Source: Marinomonas shanghaiensis
Lineage (GTDB): Bacteria > Pseudomonadota > Gammaproteobacteria > Pseudomonadales > Marinomonadaceae
DNA length: 64,000 nt
Assembly: GCF_003259175.1 (NCBI RefSeq)
Contig: NZ_QGOK01000003.1
Location: 496,001-560,000, forward strand
Reading direction: 5' to 3'
Made by a program: the position numbers and the translations under genes. This document shows positions 8,901 through 19,215 of this stretch, one piece after another (position 1 is the stretch's first letter; every line of letters starts with the position of its first letter). The notes under the pieces are model-generated. The model was not told the origin of the DNA, ran no database searches, and saw only the letters and a program-made list of their open reading frames with translations.

Positions 8901-9724
8901 TGTTGCAAGGCAATCTTAAAAAGATGTCAACTGAGGTTCGTAGTGGTCAAGTTTATTATCATTTAGAACTGGGCAATGAGCGCGTTTTAATCAACGATTT
9001 ATTGGGTAAAAAAGTTGCTTTGCATCTTGATGGAACCATTCATTGTGTAAATTGTGGCAAGGTTACAAAGAAATCATTTAGCCAAGGTTTTTGCTTTAAT
9101 TGTTTTCGTAAATTGGCCGCTTGTGATACCTGTATTATGAGCCCTGAGAAATGCCATTTCCACTTAGGGACATGCCGAGAGCCTGAATGGGCCGAACAGT
9201 ATTGTATGCAAAGTCACTATGTGTACTTGGCGAATTCTTCAGCATTAAAAGTGGGGATCACTCGTGGTGATCAATTACCGACTCGATGGATAGATCAAGG
9301 CGCTACGCAAGCACGAGCGCTGTTCAGAGTGCAAAATCGTCGAATGTCTGGATTAGTTGAAACCTTATTCAAAACTCAAGTAGCGGATAAAACCAACTGG
9401 CGAAATATGCTCAAAGGGTCATCGGTCGAAATGGATCTTGAACAGGAACAAGAGCGTCTCATTGATCGACTTTATGAAGGTTTAGATGCTTTGCAGCATG
9501 AGTTTGGATTGCAATCCATTACGGATTTATCCGATGAAAACGAAACCCATGAATTTGCATACCCAGTTTTAGAATATCCCACCAAAATCACCAGTCTCAA
9601 CGCAGAAAAAACGCCTCTCATTGAAGGGACTTTAATGGGGATTAAAGGCCAATATTGGATGCTGGATACTGGTGTGATAAACATACGTAAATACACTGGT
9701 TATCAAGCGACATTGAATTTTTAG
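8900..9724 (+). CDS. DUF2797-like Cys-rich protein with a possible GIY-YIG-like core
   Basis: 274 residues. An N-terminal part has paired cysteines HCVNCG and GFCFNCF, then CDTC, CHFH and C-R-E-P, consistent with one or two structural Zn sites (residues ~45-95). The central segment YVYLANSSALKVGITR, followed by R-W and ...GLVETLFK...DKTNW, has the spacing of a GIY-YIG/T5orf172-type nuclease fold, although catalysis is unproven. I assign DUF2797 from memory of the family pattern. It overlaps the yeaC-like gene by one base and lies 10 bases before pepN, so all three are probably co-transcribed. Confidence 0.7.
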   Translation: MLQGNLKKMSTEVRSGQVYYHLELGNERVLINDLLGKKVALHLDGTIHCVNCGKVTKKSFSQGFCFNCFRKLAACDTCIMSPEKCHFHLGTCREPEWAEQYCMQSHYVYLANSSALKVGITRGDQLPTRWIDQGATQARALFRVQNRRMSGLVETLFKTQVADKTNWRNMLKGSSVEMDLEQEQERLIDRLYEGLDALQHEFGLQSITDLSDENETHEFAYPVLEYPTKITSLNAEKTPLIEGTLMGIKGQYWMLDTGVINIRKYTGYQATLNF

Positions 9725-9734
9725 GAGCGAGCAC

Positions 9735-12368
9735 ATGAAAGAAAGTCAACCATCGGCGATTTATTTAAAAGACTATAAAGTTCCTCCTTTTCTAATCGAT
9801 AAAACAGAACTCACATTCGACTTAGACGAAGCGACAACCATCGTTACGTCGCGTCTTCACATGCGTCGTAATCCCGCATTTGGTAAATCTACAGCACCTT
9901 TGATATTAGACGGCGGTGAAGACGTTAAATTGATTGGTGTTGCGATGGACGATTACGAATTGCCGCCAGAAGAATACCGTATTAGTGAAGACAAACTGAT
10001 TATTACGGCGACTGCAGATGAATTTGTTCTGACCTGCGAAACCTTGATTGAACCACAAAACAACACGCGTCTTGAAGGTTTATATCGCTCGTCTTCCATG
10101 TTCTGTACGCAGTGTGAGGCGGAAGGTTTTCGTCATATTACCTATTATCTAGATCGTCCTGATGTGATGTCTGTTTTTACTACCACTATTATTGCCGATG
10201 AAGCTCGCTATCCGGTTATGTTGTCTAATGGCAATGAAGTGGAACGCGGTAAAACAGACGAAGGAAAAACGGTTGTGGTTTGGCACGACCCATTTCCTAA
10301 GCCAGCTTACCTTTTTGCCTTAGTGGCAGGAAATTTGGCGGTAAAAAATGATGTATTTACCACGCAAAGTAAGCGCGATATTAAACTGCAAATATTCACA
10401 GAGTCTCACAATATCGACAAAGTCGATTACGCGATGGAGGCTCTAAAGCGTTCCATGCGATGGGATGAAGAAACCTATGGGCGTGAATACGATCTGGATA
10501 TTTTTATGATCGTTGCCGTCGATGACTTTAATATGGGCGCGATGGAAAACAAAGGGCTGAATATTTTCAATTCATCTTGCTTGTTAGCCAGTCCGGAAAC
10601 CACCACGGACGATACCTACTTACGCGTAGAAGCGATTGTTGCTCACGAATATTTTCATAACTGGTCTGGTAACCGTGTGACATGTCGAGACTGGTTTCAA
10701 CTCAGCCTAAAAGAAGGTTTTACGGTTTTCCGTGATCAAACCTTCTCTGCAGACATGCATTCTGAGACAGTGAAGCGGGTAGAGGATGTTTCTTTTCTAA
10801 AAACAGCGCAGTTTGCAGAAGACGCCGGCCCAATGGCGCATCCTGTTCGCCCCGCGTCTTTTATTGAAATCTCAAATTTTTACACATTGACCGTTTATGA
10901 GAAAGGCGCAGAGATTGTGCGTATGATTCATACGCTGTTAGGCGCAGACAAATTTCGTGCGGGCTCCGATTTGTATTTTGACCGTCATGATGGCCAAGCC
11001 GTGACGTGCGATGATTTTGTTGCGGCTATGCAGGATGCTTCCGGAGTTGATTTATCTCAGTTCAAACGTTGGTATTCGCAAGCCGGAACGCCTGTCGTTA
11101 CTGTTACTGACCGCTTTGATGCGGCAACGGGGACATATCGTTTAACCATGTCGCAGCATACGCCAGCAACCCCTGGGCAACCAACGAAATTGCCACTGCA
11201 TATTCCTGTGCGGGTTGGTTTGTTGGACGAACAGGGCAACGCGCTTTCTGCGCAGATAAACGATATCGCAGCAGAAGACCACGTGTTGCATTTGAAAGCC
11301 AATGAGCAAGAGTTTGTCTTCACTGGTTTGACGTCTCGTCCGGTGCCGTCTCTGCTACGTGGTTTTTCGGCGCCCGTAAAATTACGTTATGACTACTCGT
11401 CGAAAGATTTATTGCTGTTGTTGTCTGCAGATTCTGATGGTTTTAATCGTTGGAGTGCGTCACAACAATTGGCAGTTAATGAGCTGACTACTCTGATCAA
11501 TCAAGCAATTGATGGAAAAGATTTATCGATTGATTCTCAATTGGTTCATGGCTTTAAAACCTTATTAAATGATAAGACGTTAGATCCTGCTATGGTAGCT
11601 CTCATTTTAGCGTTACCAAGCCAAGCGTATTTATCCGAACTTGCTAACCCAATGTATCCTTCTGCAATCAAGCAAGCGCGTCAATACTTAAAAGCACAGT
11701 TAGCCAGTGCATTATCTGCGGATTTTGAACGTGTGTACCGTGAACATACCATCCACGGTGAATATCAAGCGACAGCAAAAGACATTGCTCACCGTTCGCT
11801 CAAAAATATAGCGTTATCCTATTGGGTAGAAGCTGGGAGTGAGCTTGCTCAGCAAGAACTGATGACGCAATTTCAAACAGCAAATAATATGACGGATCAA
11901 TTTTCTGCCTTGTCTATTGCTGTTCATTCGCAACACAGTAAGGCCGCTGAGCTATTGGCCGCTTTTTATGAGCAATGGAAAGCGGAACCCTTGGTTGTGA
12001 ATAAATGGTTGATGTTAAGCGCGAGTCAAGAACAAGAGAATGCATTGATGACCGTTAAAGGTTTGATGGATCACCCAGCCTTTGACTTGAAAAATCCAAA
12101 TAAAGTGCGTTCTGTGTTGGGCGGCTTTGGTCAAAGTGTTTCAGGTTTCCACAAGGCGGATGGCAGTGGTTATCAGTTCCTAGCTGATCAAATTATCGTG
12201 TTGAATAAGCGCAATCCACAAATTGCTTCTAGACTTTGTACACCCTTGACTCGATGGAAAAAATTGCAGCCTGAATTAAGTGTAAAAATGAAAGCAGAGC
12301 TTGAGCGTATTTTGGCCGAAGATTTGTCAAAAGACGTTTATGAGGTTGTTTCTAAAAGCTTGGCTTAA
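9735..12368 (+). CDS. pepN: Aminopeptidase N (M1 family)
   Basis: 877 residues, the usual length of gammaproteobacterial PepN. GAMENKGLNIFN (~residue 268) is the exopeptidase motif that binds the free N-terminus. AHEYFHNWSGNRVTCRDWFQLSLKEG (~303-328) contains HExxH with His304, Glu305 and His308, plus the downstream zinc-binding Glu. An Ig-like and a helical C-terminal domain follow. The enzyme is a cytoplasmic zinc aminopeptidase in peptide turnover. The start ATG follows TAGGAGCG. A strong terminator closes the unit. Confidence 0.96.
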   Translation: MKESQPSAIYLKDYKVPPFLIDKTELTFDLDEATTIVTSRLHMRRNPAFGKSTAPLILDGGEDVKLIGVAMDDYELPPEEYRISEDKLIITATADEFVLTCETLIEPQNNTRLEGLYRSSSMFCTQCEAEGFRHITYYLDRPDVMSVFTTTIIADEARYPVMLSNGNEVERGKTDEGKTVVVWHDPFPKPAYLFALVAGNLAVKNDVFTTQSKRDIKLQIFTESHNIDKVDYAMEALKRSMRWDEETYGREYDLDIFMIVAVDDFNMGAMENKGLNIFNSSCLLASPETTTDDTYLRVEAIVAHEYFHNWSGNRVTCRDWFQLSLKEGFTVFRDQTFSADMHSETVKRVEDVSFLKTAQFAEDAGPMAHPVRPASFIEISNFYTLTVYEKGAEIVRMIHTLLGADKFRAGSDLYFDRHDGQAVTCDDFVAAMQDASGVDLSQFKRWYSQAGTPVVTVTDRFDAATGTYRLTMSQHTPATPGQPTKLPLHIPVRVGLLDEQGNALSAQINDIAAEDHVLHLKANEQEFVFTGLTSRPVPSLLRGFSAPVKLRYDYSSKDLLLLLSADSDGFNRWSASQQLAVNELTTLINQAIDGKDLSIDSQLVHGFKTLLNDKTLDPAMVALILALPSQAYLSELANPMYPSAIKQARQYLKAQLASALSADFERVYREHTIHGEYQATAKDIAHRSLKNIALSYWVEAGSELAQQELMTQFQTANNMTDQFSALSIAVHSQHSKAAELLAAFYEQWKAEPLVVNKWLMLSASQEQENALMTVKGLMDHPAFDLKNPNKVRSVLGGFGQSVSGFHKADGSGYQFLADQIIVLNKRNPQIASRLCTPLTRWKKLQPELSVKMKAELERILAEDLSKDVYEVVSKSLA

Positions 12369-12426
12369 TGGCATCAGTCTTTGTCGCCTTTCGTTGAATG
12401 TTTTTGATTTTGTATGAAAAACAATC

Positions 12427-12463
12427 AAAAACCCTTATGGCTTTTACTGTAAGGGTTTTTTTA
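12427..12463 (+). terminator. Intrinsic terminator of pepN
   Basis: AAAAACCCTTA pairs with TAAGGGTTTTT across a short loop and ends in a run of T. Confidence 0.85.
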
Positions 12464-12567
12464 GGTCTTAATTCAAAGTTCTTTACCTGTTCTTTGCATT
12501 CTGTACGTAAATCTGGCATAAGAGTGTTAACCTATTGTCGACCTTGATTTTATTTAAGGAGTGAAAA

Positions 12568-14139
12568 ATGAAAGCACGTACGACGATTTTGATTCCAATC
12601 ACTTTGGGCCTGCTGGTGTCTGCTTGTAGCACAACGTCACGCCAGCAAACCGACGGTATTGTTGAATCTGCTAATAATCAGATCGAATTGCCATCACAGA
12701 GCACTGCCGTTAGCCCAAAAGAGATTGAGTTGGAACGAGTATTAGACTCTAAGCTTTCTCTCATTGATTCGCTTCAGCAGCAGTTGGCGGTGAACAAAAC
12801 ACAGTTGTTTGCGCTCAATAAAGCCCTAGATGAAAAAGACGCCAGAATAGCGGCTTTGCAAAAGTCAGCGAACAATGCCGAAAATTTGTTGGCTTTAGAG
12901 GAACAGAAAAAATTACGCCAGTCTTTAGAGTCTCGTTATGCGGCCTTAAAATTGGATAATGATTTATTGGTTCGCCGAATCAGTCAGTTGGAAAATGAGA
13001 ACACGTCGCTCAAGAATCAAGTGTCTAGTTTAGAAAATATGCCGACGTCACAAGATGACTTTAAGCAAAGTTATCTGGCGTTACTGAGTGATAACACTGA
13101 ATTACAAAAGAAATACGCGAATTTAGAAGCAGATAATCAACTGAATCAACAAAGACTCAGTGCGTTGAAAAAAGAAAACTTGATGTTGGGAGGCGCGTTA
13201 TCAGATGCAAGAGCTCAGCATCAAGTTTTGTGGGATAAAATTCGTGCTTTAAGCGGTGAAGACTCAGTCGAGGCGTTGCCATCAGTAGACGCGCAGGCGG
13301 CGTTGATGACAGATGACAACGCGAGCTACGAGCGTGAAAATGCTCAGATGCGCGTAGAGCTTGCCGATTTAAGAAAGCAAATGGCGGCACAAAAGGCGCT
13401 TATTGATGAGTATAAAAATGACGTATTGAGGCTGGAATCCGCTCTAGACGAAGGCGCTGATTATGCGGCTCGTTGGAAGGCACTGGATGAAAAATTGGCC
13501 CAAGCCTTACAGAATAATGCGTTACTGACAGAGCAATTGAATGCAGCTAGTGCTGCGCTTGCTACGAGTCAAGCAGAGCTTGAGGCGTTGTCTGCTCGTT
13601 TAGTCAGTACGCAGCAAGCACTAGAGGCTAAAGAGAACGGCAGCATTTCAATTGCCGCTGCGATAGATGCTCTGCAGTTGCAAATGAGTTCAACGTTGCG
13701 AAATGTTCAATGGCAATTGCCAAGCGAAGTTTCTTTGCACAATAACTTTGAAATTTTGGTGTCGGCAGAAGTTCAACCTTCACTATCAGGGCAGAGCTAT
13801 CAAGCTGAACTCGTAACAGACAGCGATATTCAGATGGTAAGTGATCGGATAGCTACGGCCGTGGTTCAAGATGGTCGTTTGCAATGGCGCTGGCGTGTGG
13901 CGGGTTTGAACGAAAAACCTGATGCGCAATTGAACTTATTTGTGACGCAGCAAATTAATTTCCAAGATCAGACGATTCAGAAGCAGGTTTACCGAGGTAA
14001 TGAAACTCTATCTTTGATCAATACTAACTGGTTTGAAAAGTACGGTTATTGGGTGGGGGCTGTTTTACTTGCCTTGCTAGGCGGCTTCCTGATTGGTCGT
14101 ATCAATAAAGCAAAAAACAACCAAGAGCTGAATTCTTAA
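12568..14139 (+). CDS. Coiled-coil lipoprotein with a C-terminal transmembrane helix, function unknown
   Basis: 523 residues. The N-terminus is a lipoprotein signal with lipobox VSAC (Cys20) followed by Ser, which the Lol rule sorts to the outer membrane. Residues ~50-370 are mostly long heptad-rich helix (repeated LEN, LKN, QQL, ALxxKL patterns). Residues ~375-480 look like a compact beta-rich domain, WQLPSEVSLHNNFEILVSAEVQPSL onward in fragments such as LQWRWRVAGL. A hydrophobic helix YWVGAVLLALLGGFLIG (~494-510) and a basic tail end the protein. I do not recognise the family. A lipid anchor plus an inner-membrane-like helix suggests an envelope-spanning tether. AAGGAGTG precedes the ATG. 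Confidence 0.8.
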   Translation: MKARTTILIPITLGLLVSACSTTSRQQTDGIVESANNQIELPSQSTAVSPKEIELERVLDSKLSLIDSLQQQLAVNKTQLFALNKALDEKDARIAALQKSANNAENLLALEEQKKLRQSLESRYAALKLDNDLLVRRISQLENENTSLKNQVSSLENMPTSQDDFKQSYLALLSDNTELQKKYANLEADNQLNQQRLSALKKENLMLGGALSDARAQHQVLWDKIRALSGEDSVEALPSVDAQAALMTDDNASYERENAQMRVELADLRKQMAAQKALIDEYKNDVLRLESALDEGADYAARWKALDEKLAQALQNNALLTEQLNAASAALATSQAELEALSARLVSTQQALEAKENGSISIAAAIDALQLQMSSTLRNVQWQLPSEVSLHNNFEILVSAEVQPSLSGQSYQAELVTDSDIQMVSDRIATAVVQDGRLQWRWRVAGLNEKPDAQLNLFVTQQINFQDQTIQKQVYRGNETLSLINTNWFEKYGYWVGAVLLALLGGFLIGRINKAKNNQELNS

Positions 14140-14157
14140 GTCTTTTGTCTCTAGGTG

Positions 14158-14192
14158 ATGGTAGAGTCGATATGTAATATCGGCTCTACCAT
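14158..14192 (+). terminator. Long hairpin downstream of the coiled-coil lipoprotein gene
   Basis: ATGGTAGAGTCGATAT and ATATCGGCTCTACCAT form a 16-bp stem with one G-T wobble and a 3-base loop. The following TCTCTCCC is not a good U-tract, so it may be a terminator or an RNA-stabilising hairpin. Confidence 0.65.
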
Positions 14193-14294
14193 TCTCTCCC
14201 TCGTATCATTCAATTCCGCATTACTTTTTTTCAACGCGAAAAGCATGACTTTTCGGTATAGTACCTTCGCATATTCTTTTTTGAGGTGGTGAGC

Positions 14295-17200
14295 GTGGTA
14301 AAGTCCGATTCGTATTCTATTATTGAGAAACGATTAGCTGAAAATGTTTTGATTCTAGATGGCGCCATGGGCACCATGATTCAAGGCTATAAATTAGAAG
14401 AACAAGATTATCGCGGCGAACGTTTTGCGGATTGGAACAGCGATTTAAAAGGCAACAACGATCTACTTTCTTTGACTCAACCAAAGATTATTAAAGACAT
14501 TTATTCTAGCTATCTTGCGGCTGGTGCCGATATTATCGAAACCAACACGTTCAATGCTAACCATATTTCCATGCTGGATTACCACATGGAAGACTTAAGC
14601 TATGAATTAAATTTTGAATCGGCTCGTTTGGCTCGCGAAGCCGCAGATGAATTTACGCAACAAAATCCCAGTAAACCACGTTTTGTGGCGGGTGCAGTCG
14701 GGCCAACGAGCCGCACCTGTACTATTTCACCGGATGTCAACGATCCAGGTTTTCGCAACGTGCATTTTGATGAGCTGGTTGCGGCCTATACCACTGCTGT
14801 AGATGGTTTGATTAAAGGTGGTGTGGACATCATCTTGATCGAAACTATTTTTGATACACTGAATGCCAAAGCCGCTATTTACGCAGTATTGGATTATTTT
14901 GAAAAAAATGGTGTTCGTTATCCAATCATGATTTCAGGCACCATTACGGATGCTTCTGGTCGTACCTTATCCGGTCAAACAACCGAGGCGTTCTGGAATT
15001 CGATTTCTCACGCTAAGCCTATTTCAGTGGGTTTAAACTGTGCTCTGGGGCCAAAAGAATTACGTCAATACATTGAAGAGCTCTCACGTATTGCCGACAC
15101 ACACGTTTCAGCTCACCCTAATGCCGGTTTACCTAATGCATTTGGTGAGTACGATGAGTCGCCAGAAGAAATGTTAGAGGAGATTCAAGGTTGGGTGGAC
15201 TCTGGCTTTTTGAACATCATTGGTGGTTGTTGCGGAACGTCACCAGAGCACATTGCCACCTTTGCTAAAGCCTTTGCCAATGCGACGCCTCGCATTATTC
15301 CTGAAATTGAAAAAGCCTGCCGGTTGTCTGGTCTTGAACCTTTTAACATTGACGGCAATAGCTTGTTTGTTAACGTTGGAGAGCGAACCAACGTAACAGG
15401 CTCAGCGATGTTTAAACGTCTTATTAAAGAGGGCGATTTTGATACCGCTTTGGATGTGGCTCGCCAACAAGTTGAAAACGGTGCACAGATCATCGACATC
15501 AACATGGATGAAGGCATGCTGGACTCGCAAGCAGCGATGGAACGATTTCTTAAGCTTATTGCGTCTGAACCTGATATATCACGGGTGCCTATCATGTTGG
15601 ATTCCTCTAAATGGGAAATCCTCGAAGCTGGCTTGAAATGGATTCAAGGCAAAGGCGTCGTTAACTCTATCAGTATGAAAGAGGGCGAAGATAAGTTCCG
15701 TGAGCAAGCTCGTAAGCTAATGAAATATGGTGCTGCGGTGATCGTCATGGCATTTGACGAAGTCGGACAAGCGGACACCCGCGCACGTAAAATTGAGATT
15801 TGCCGTCGTTCGTATCACATCTTAGTGGACGAAGTAGGCTTTCCACCAGAAGACATTATTTTCGATCCTAACATTTTTGCTATCGCGACCGGGATTGAAG
15901 AACATAACCGTTACGCTTTGGACTTTATCGAAGCCACAGGCGATATCACTCGTGAATTGCCTTATGCCAAAGTGTCGGGAGGGGTGTCGAACGTTTCTTT
16001 CTCATTCCGTGGTAATAACCCGGTACGTGAAGCCATTCATGCTGTTTTCTTGTATCACGCGATCAAGCAAGGTATGACGATGGGGATTGTTAACGCAGGC
16101 CAGCTTGCCCTGTATGAAGACATTCCGCCTAAGTTACGTAATGCCGTAGAAGACGCGGTGCTTAACCGTACTCCAGATGCAACGGATAATTTGCTGGCCA
16201 TGGCAGGTGAGTTTGCGGGCAATGGCGAAGTGGCTGAAAAAGAAACCCAAGAATGGCGAGGGTTATCAGTGTCAGATCGTCTTAGTCATGCTCTGGTGAA
16301 AGGGATTACTGAGTTTATAGACGAAGACACAGAAGAAGCGCGTCAGGCTTTTGCTCGTCCATTAGAGGTTATCGAAGGGCCTTTGATGGATGGTATGAGC
16401 ATAGTCGGTGACCTATTTGGTTCTGGTAAAATGTTTTTGCCCCAGGTGGTGAAATCGGCGCGAGTGATGAAAAAAGCCGTTGCTTATCTAATGCCTTTTA
16501 TTGAAGAAGAAAAACGTCTTAACATGGATACCGCATCGTCTAGTAATGGCAAGATTGTCATGGCAACGGTAAAAGGTGACGTACATGATATAGGTAAAAA
16601 TATTGTCGGTGTTGTTTTGCAATGTAATAACTTTGAAGTGATCGACCTTGGCGTCATGGTGCCTGCCGAAAAAATCTTGCGTACGGCGAAAGAAGAGGGT
16701 GCAGACATGATTGGTTTGTCTGGCTTGATTACACCGTCACTGGATGAGATGGTGCATGTAGCGAAAGAAATGGAGCGCCAAGGGTTTAATTTGCCAGTGA
16801 TGATAGGTGGTGCGACCACATCAAAAGCTCACACGGCCGTTAAAATTGAACAAAACTACAAGCGTAATCAAGTCGTGCATGTGACTAACGCTTCCCGAAG
16901 TGTGGGCGTTGCCAGCGCTTTGTTGAGTAAAGACAAAGAGCGTCGTCAGAAGTTTGTTGACGAGATTAAAGCCGATTACGAAAAAACTCGCATTCGCTAT
17001 AAAGATCGAGCCAAAGCTGGGCGTCGAGTCTCCTTGGATAAGGCGCGTCAGAATAAACCTCCGATCGTATTCAATGGCAATGTGGTTCAGCCTAAGAAGC
17101 TCGGTATTACAGTTTTGACAGAGAACGACATCGACCTAAATCAGGTGAAAGCTTACATTGACTGGACGCCATTCTTCCAAACGTGGGAGCTGGCGGGTGC

Positions 17201-18029
17201 CTATCCACGTATATTGACCGATGAAATCGTTGGTGTGGAAGCGACCCGAGTGTATAACGATGCATTGAAAATGCTTGATGAAGTGATTGCCAGCCATTCT
17301 TTGCAAGCGAGAGCGGTTGTTGGGTTGTTTCCTGCGAATCAGGTCAATCACGATGATATTGAAATCTATGCGGATGAATCCCGCAGCGAAGTAGTTGAAC
17401 GTCTGTCTTTCTTACGTATTCAAAATGAATTGACTGCGCCAGGAAAATATAACCACAGTTTGGCAGACTTTGTGGCACCAAAAGACAGTGGTGTGGCGGA
17501 TTACATGGGGGCTTTTGCTTGTGCCGCTGGTTTTGGCATTGACCCTCTTGTAGCAAAATATGAAGCGGATCACGATGATTACAATTCCATTATGATCAAA
17601 GCGGTGGCTGACCGTCTAGCCGAAGCAACAGCGGAATATTTGCATGAAAAAGTGCGTAAAGAATTTTGGGGATATGCACAAAACGAAGCGCTAACCAATG
17701 AGCAACTGATAAAAGAAAAGTACCAAGGTATTCGTCCAGCTCCTGGTTATCCGGCTTGTCCTGATCACACTGAAAAAGCCAAGCTTTGGACACTGTTAGG
17801 TGTGAAAGAAAGAATCGATATGGAAATTACTGAGAGCTTTGCTATGTTGCCAACTGCTGCAGTGAGTGGTTGGTATTTTGCCCACCCAGATGCCACTTAT
17901 TTTGGTGTGGGTAAAATTGGGCCAGATCAAGTGGATGATTACGCAGAGCGTAAAGGAATGAGTAAAGATGACGCCGAGCGATGGTTGGCCCCTAATCTAG
18001 GTTACGACCCAGAAGACGATCGCATCTAA
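14295..18029 (+). CDS. metH: Cobalamin-dependent methionine synthase
   Basis: About 1244 residues from GTG at 14295 (TTTGAGG eight bases upstream); GTGs at 14286 and 14289 are alternatives. Four modules are in order. The homocysteine-binding barrel opens with [11 protein letters not shown] and has the zinc cysteines in [10 protein letters not shown]. The methyltetrahydrofolate domain has [11 protein letters not shown]. The B12 domain has [12 protein letters not shown] (~residue 762), whose His ligates cobalt. The SAM-binding reactivation domain contains the late [12 protein letters not shown] stretch. MetH transfers the methyl group of methyl-THF to homocysteine. A cobalamin adenosyltransferase gene follows. 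I see no B12 or SAM riboswitch upstream. Confidence 0.97.
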   Translation: MVKSDSYSIIEKRLAENVLILDGAMGTMIQGYKLEEQDYRGERFADWNSDLKGNNDLLSLTQPKIIKDIYSSYLAAGADIIETNTFNANHISMLDYHMEDLSYELNFESARLAREAADEFTQQNPSKPRFVAGAVGPTSRTCTISPDVNDPGFRNVHFDELVAAYTTAVDGLIKGGVDIILIETIFDTLNAKAAIYAVLDYFEKNGVRYPIMISGTITDASGRTLSGQTTEAFWNSISHAKPISVGLNCALGPKELRQYIEELSRIADTHVSAHPNAGLPNAFGEYDESPEEMLEEIQGWVDSGFLNIIGGCCGTSPEHIATFAKAFANATPRIIPEIEKACRLSGLEPFNIDGNSLFVNVGERTNVTGSAMFKRLIKEGDFDTALDVARQQVENGAQIIDINMDEGMLDSQAAMERFLKLIASEPDISRVPIMLDSSKWEILEAGLKWIQGKGVVNSISMKEGEDKFREQARKLMKYGAAVIVMAFDEVGQADTRARKIEICRRSYHILVDEVGFPPEDIIFDPNIFAIATGIEEHNRYALDFIEATGDITRELPYAKVSGGVSNVSFSFRGNNPVREAIHAVFLYHAIKQGMTMGIVNAGQLALYEDIPPKLRNAVEDAVLNRTPDATDNLLAMAGEFAGNGEVAEKETQEWRGLSVSDRLSHALVKGITEFIDEDTEEARQAFARPLEVIEGPLMDGMSIVGDLFGSGKMFLPQVVKSARVMKKAVAYLMPFIEEEKRLNMDTASSSNGKIVMATVKGDVHDIGKNIVGVVLQCNNFEVIDLGVMVPAEKILRTAKEEGADMIGLSGLITPSLDEMVHVAKEMERQGFNLPVMIGGATTSKAHTAVKIEQNYKRNQVVHVTNASRSVGVASALLSKDKERRQKFVDEIKADYEKTRIRYKDRAKAGRRVSLDKARQNKPPIVFNGNVVQPKKLGITVLTENDIDLNQVKAYIDWTPFFQTWELAGAYPRILTDEIVGVEATRVYNDALKMLDEVIASHSLQARAVVGLFPANQVNHDDIEIYADESRSEVVERLSFLRIQNELTAPGKYNHSLADFVAPKDSGVADYMGAFACAAGFGIDPLVAKYEADHDDYNSIMIKAVADRLAEATAEYLHEKVRKEFWGYAQNEALTNEQLIKEKYQGIRPAPGYPACPDHTEKAKLWTLLGVKERIDMEITESFAMLPTAAVSGWYFAHPDATYFGVGKIGPDQVDDYAERKGMSKDDAERWLAPNLGYDPEDDRI

Positions 18030-18048
18030 CTTTCTTAATCATGTTTGT

Positions 18049-18098
18049 AAAACCCAATCTGTGACGGTCATGAACGCAGGTTGGGTTTTCTATTTTTA
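18049..18098 (+). terminator. Intrinsic terminator of metH
   Basis: AAAACCCAATCTG (18049-18061) pairs with CAGGTTGGGTTTT (18077-18089) with one wobble and is followed by CTATTTTT. It lies just upstream of the cobO start. Confidence 0.85.
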
Positions 18099-18110
18099 AT
18101 GGGTGTTTAC

Positions 18111-18719
18111 ATGTCAAAAATAATCAAAGATCCAGAGCAGCACAAAAAGCGCATGCAAGCCATTAAGTCTCATGTAGACAAACGCATTGCGAAAGCGCAA
18201 GAAGACAAGGGGACTTTTGTTCTTTTGACGGGCAATGGCAAAGGCAAATCGAGTTCAGCCTTGGGAATGGTGGCTCGGGCTTTAGGTCATGGCATGAAAG
18301 TGGGAGTGGTTCAGTTTTTGAAAGGCGAATGGAACACAGGCGAAATCGATTTTTTCAAACAGCAAGACAAGGTGCAGTGGGAAATCATGCCAGCAGGATT
18401 CACATGGGAAACACAAAATCGTGAATCTGATATTGCTTCTTCTGAGCAAGCGTGGGAAAAAGCTGCCGCGATGCTGACCGACTCTAGCATCGATTTAGTG
18501 GTACTCGATGAATTGACCTATTTATTGCATTATGAGTATTTGCCTGAGGATAAGGTCATTCAAGCCCTGATGAATCGTCCGGATAATCAACACCTTGTGG
18601 TGACTGGTCGAGGGGCTTCTGATGCCTTAATCGAACTGGCTGATACGGTCAGCGAGATCAAAGAAGTAAAGCATGCCTTCAAAAGAGGAATAAAAGCGCA
18701 AAAAGGACTGGAGTTTTAA
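18111..18719 (+). CDS. cobO: Cob(I)alamin adenosyltransferase (CobO/BtuR)
   Basis: 202 residues from ATG at 18111; an upstream in-frame ATG at 18081 lies inside the metH terminator and is unlikely. The P-loop variant LLTGNGKGKSSSALGMVARALGHG (~residues 37-60 in fragments) is diagnostic of the CobO/BtuR ATP:corrinoid adenosyltransferases. VVLDEL and VVTGRGAS follow as in the family. It makes adenosylcobalamin in the cytoplasm. Its position after metH groups B12 use and B12 handling, although the intervening terminator suggests separate or read-through expression. Confidence 0.94.
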   Translation: MSKIIKDPEQHKKRMQAIKSHVDKRIAKAQEDKGTFVLLTGNGKGKSSSALGMVARALGHGMKVGVVQFLKGEWNTGEIDFFKQQDKVQWEIMPAGFTWETQNRESDIASSEQAWEKAAAMLTDSSIDLVVLDELTYLLHYEYLPEDKVIQALMNRPDNQHLVVTGRGASDALIELADTVSEIKEVKHAFKRGIKAQKGLEF

Positions 18720-18815
18720 TGCCTTGTCGTTTTATATTAGTCGGCTAGTGATTTGCAAAATATTCTAATAATAACAAGATTATAATCTTTAACTCTCAAT
18801 CTAATAGAGGTTTTT

Positions 18816-19169
18816 ATGGCAACCATTGAGCGCATGGAAGTTGGTCAACGCATGAGTCGGATTGTTAAGCACAATGAGACCGTGTATTTGTGTGGCCAAG
18901 TTGGTGCGGATGCAAATACGGACATTACCGAGCAGACACGAACCATGCTGGATAAGGTAGATGTTTTGCTTGAGCAAGCTGGTACGGATAAATCTTACAT
19001 ATTATCTGCAACCATTTATCTTCGAGACATGAAAGATTTTGTTGCTATGAACGCTGTTTGGGATTCCTGGATTCCTGAAGGGCATGCTCCCGCTAGAGCT
19101 TGTGTCGAAGCTCGATTGGCTCGCCCTGAGTTATTGGTCGAAATATCGGTGGTTGCTGCGTTACCCTAA
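18816..19169 (+). CDS. RidA/YoaB-like reactive-intermediate deaminase family protein
   Basis: 117 residues with the chorismate-mutase-like RidA fold: [34 protein letters not shown], and the C-terminal [18 protein letters not shown]. The latter holds the Arg and Glu that in RidA proteins engage the imine/enamine substrate carboxylate. It is nearest the YoaB subgroup. RidA members hydrolyse reactive imines formed by PLP enzymes, and the exact substrate here is unknown. AATAGAGG precedes the ATG. Confidence 0.88.
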   Translation: MATIERMEVGQRMSRIVKHNETVYLCGQVGADANTDITEQTRTMLDKVDVLLEQAGTDKSYILSATIYLRDMKDFVAMNAVWDSWIPEGHAPARACVEARLARPELLVEISVVAALP

Positions 19170-19177
19170 TTCGCTTA

Positions 19178-19215
19178 AATAGACTAACGATTCATCACGC
19201 ACTCGTTAGTCTATT
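19178..19215. terminator. Bidirectional hairpin between convergent genes
   Basis: AATAGACTAACGA (19178-19190) pairs perfectly with TCGTTAGTCTATT (19203-19215). It sits between the ridA-like gene and the convergent cNMP-binding gene and touches the latter's stop codon. Confidence 0.75.

Noticed and set aside
14193..14294. Cobalamin or SAM riboswitch ahead of metH
   Set aside because: The leader is too short and lacks a B12-box-like motif; only a TATAGT -10-like sequence is present.
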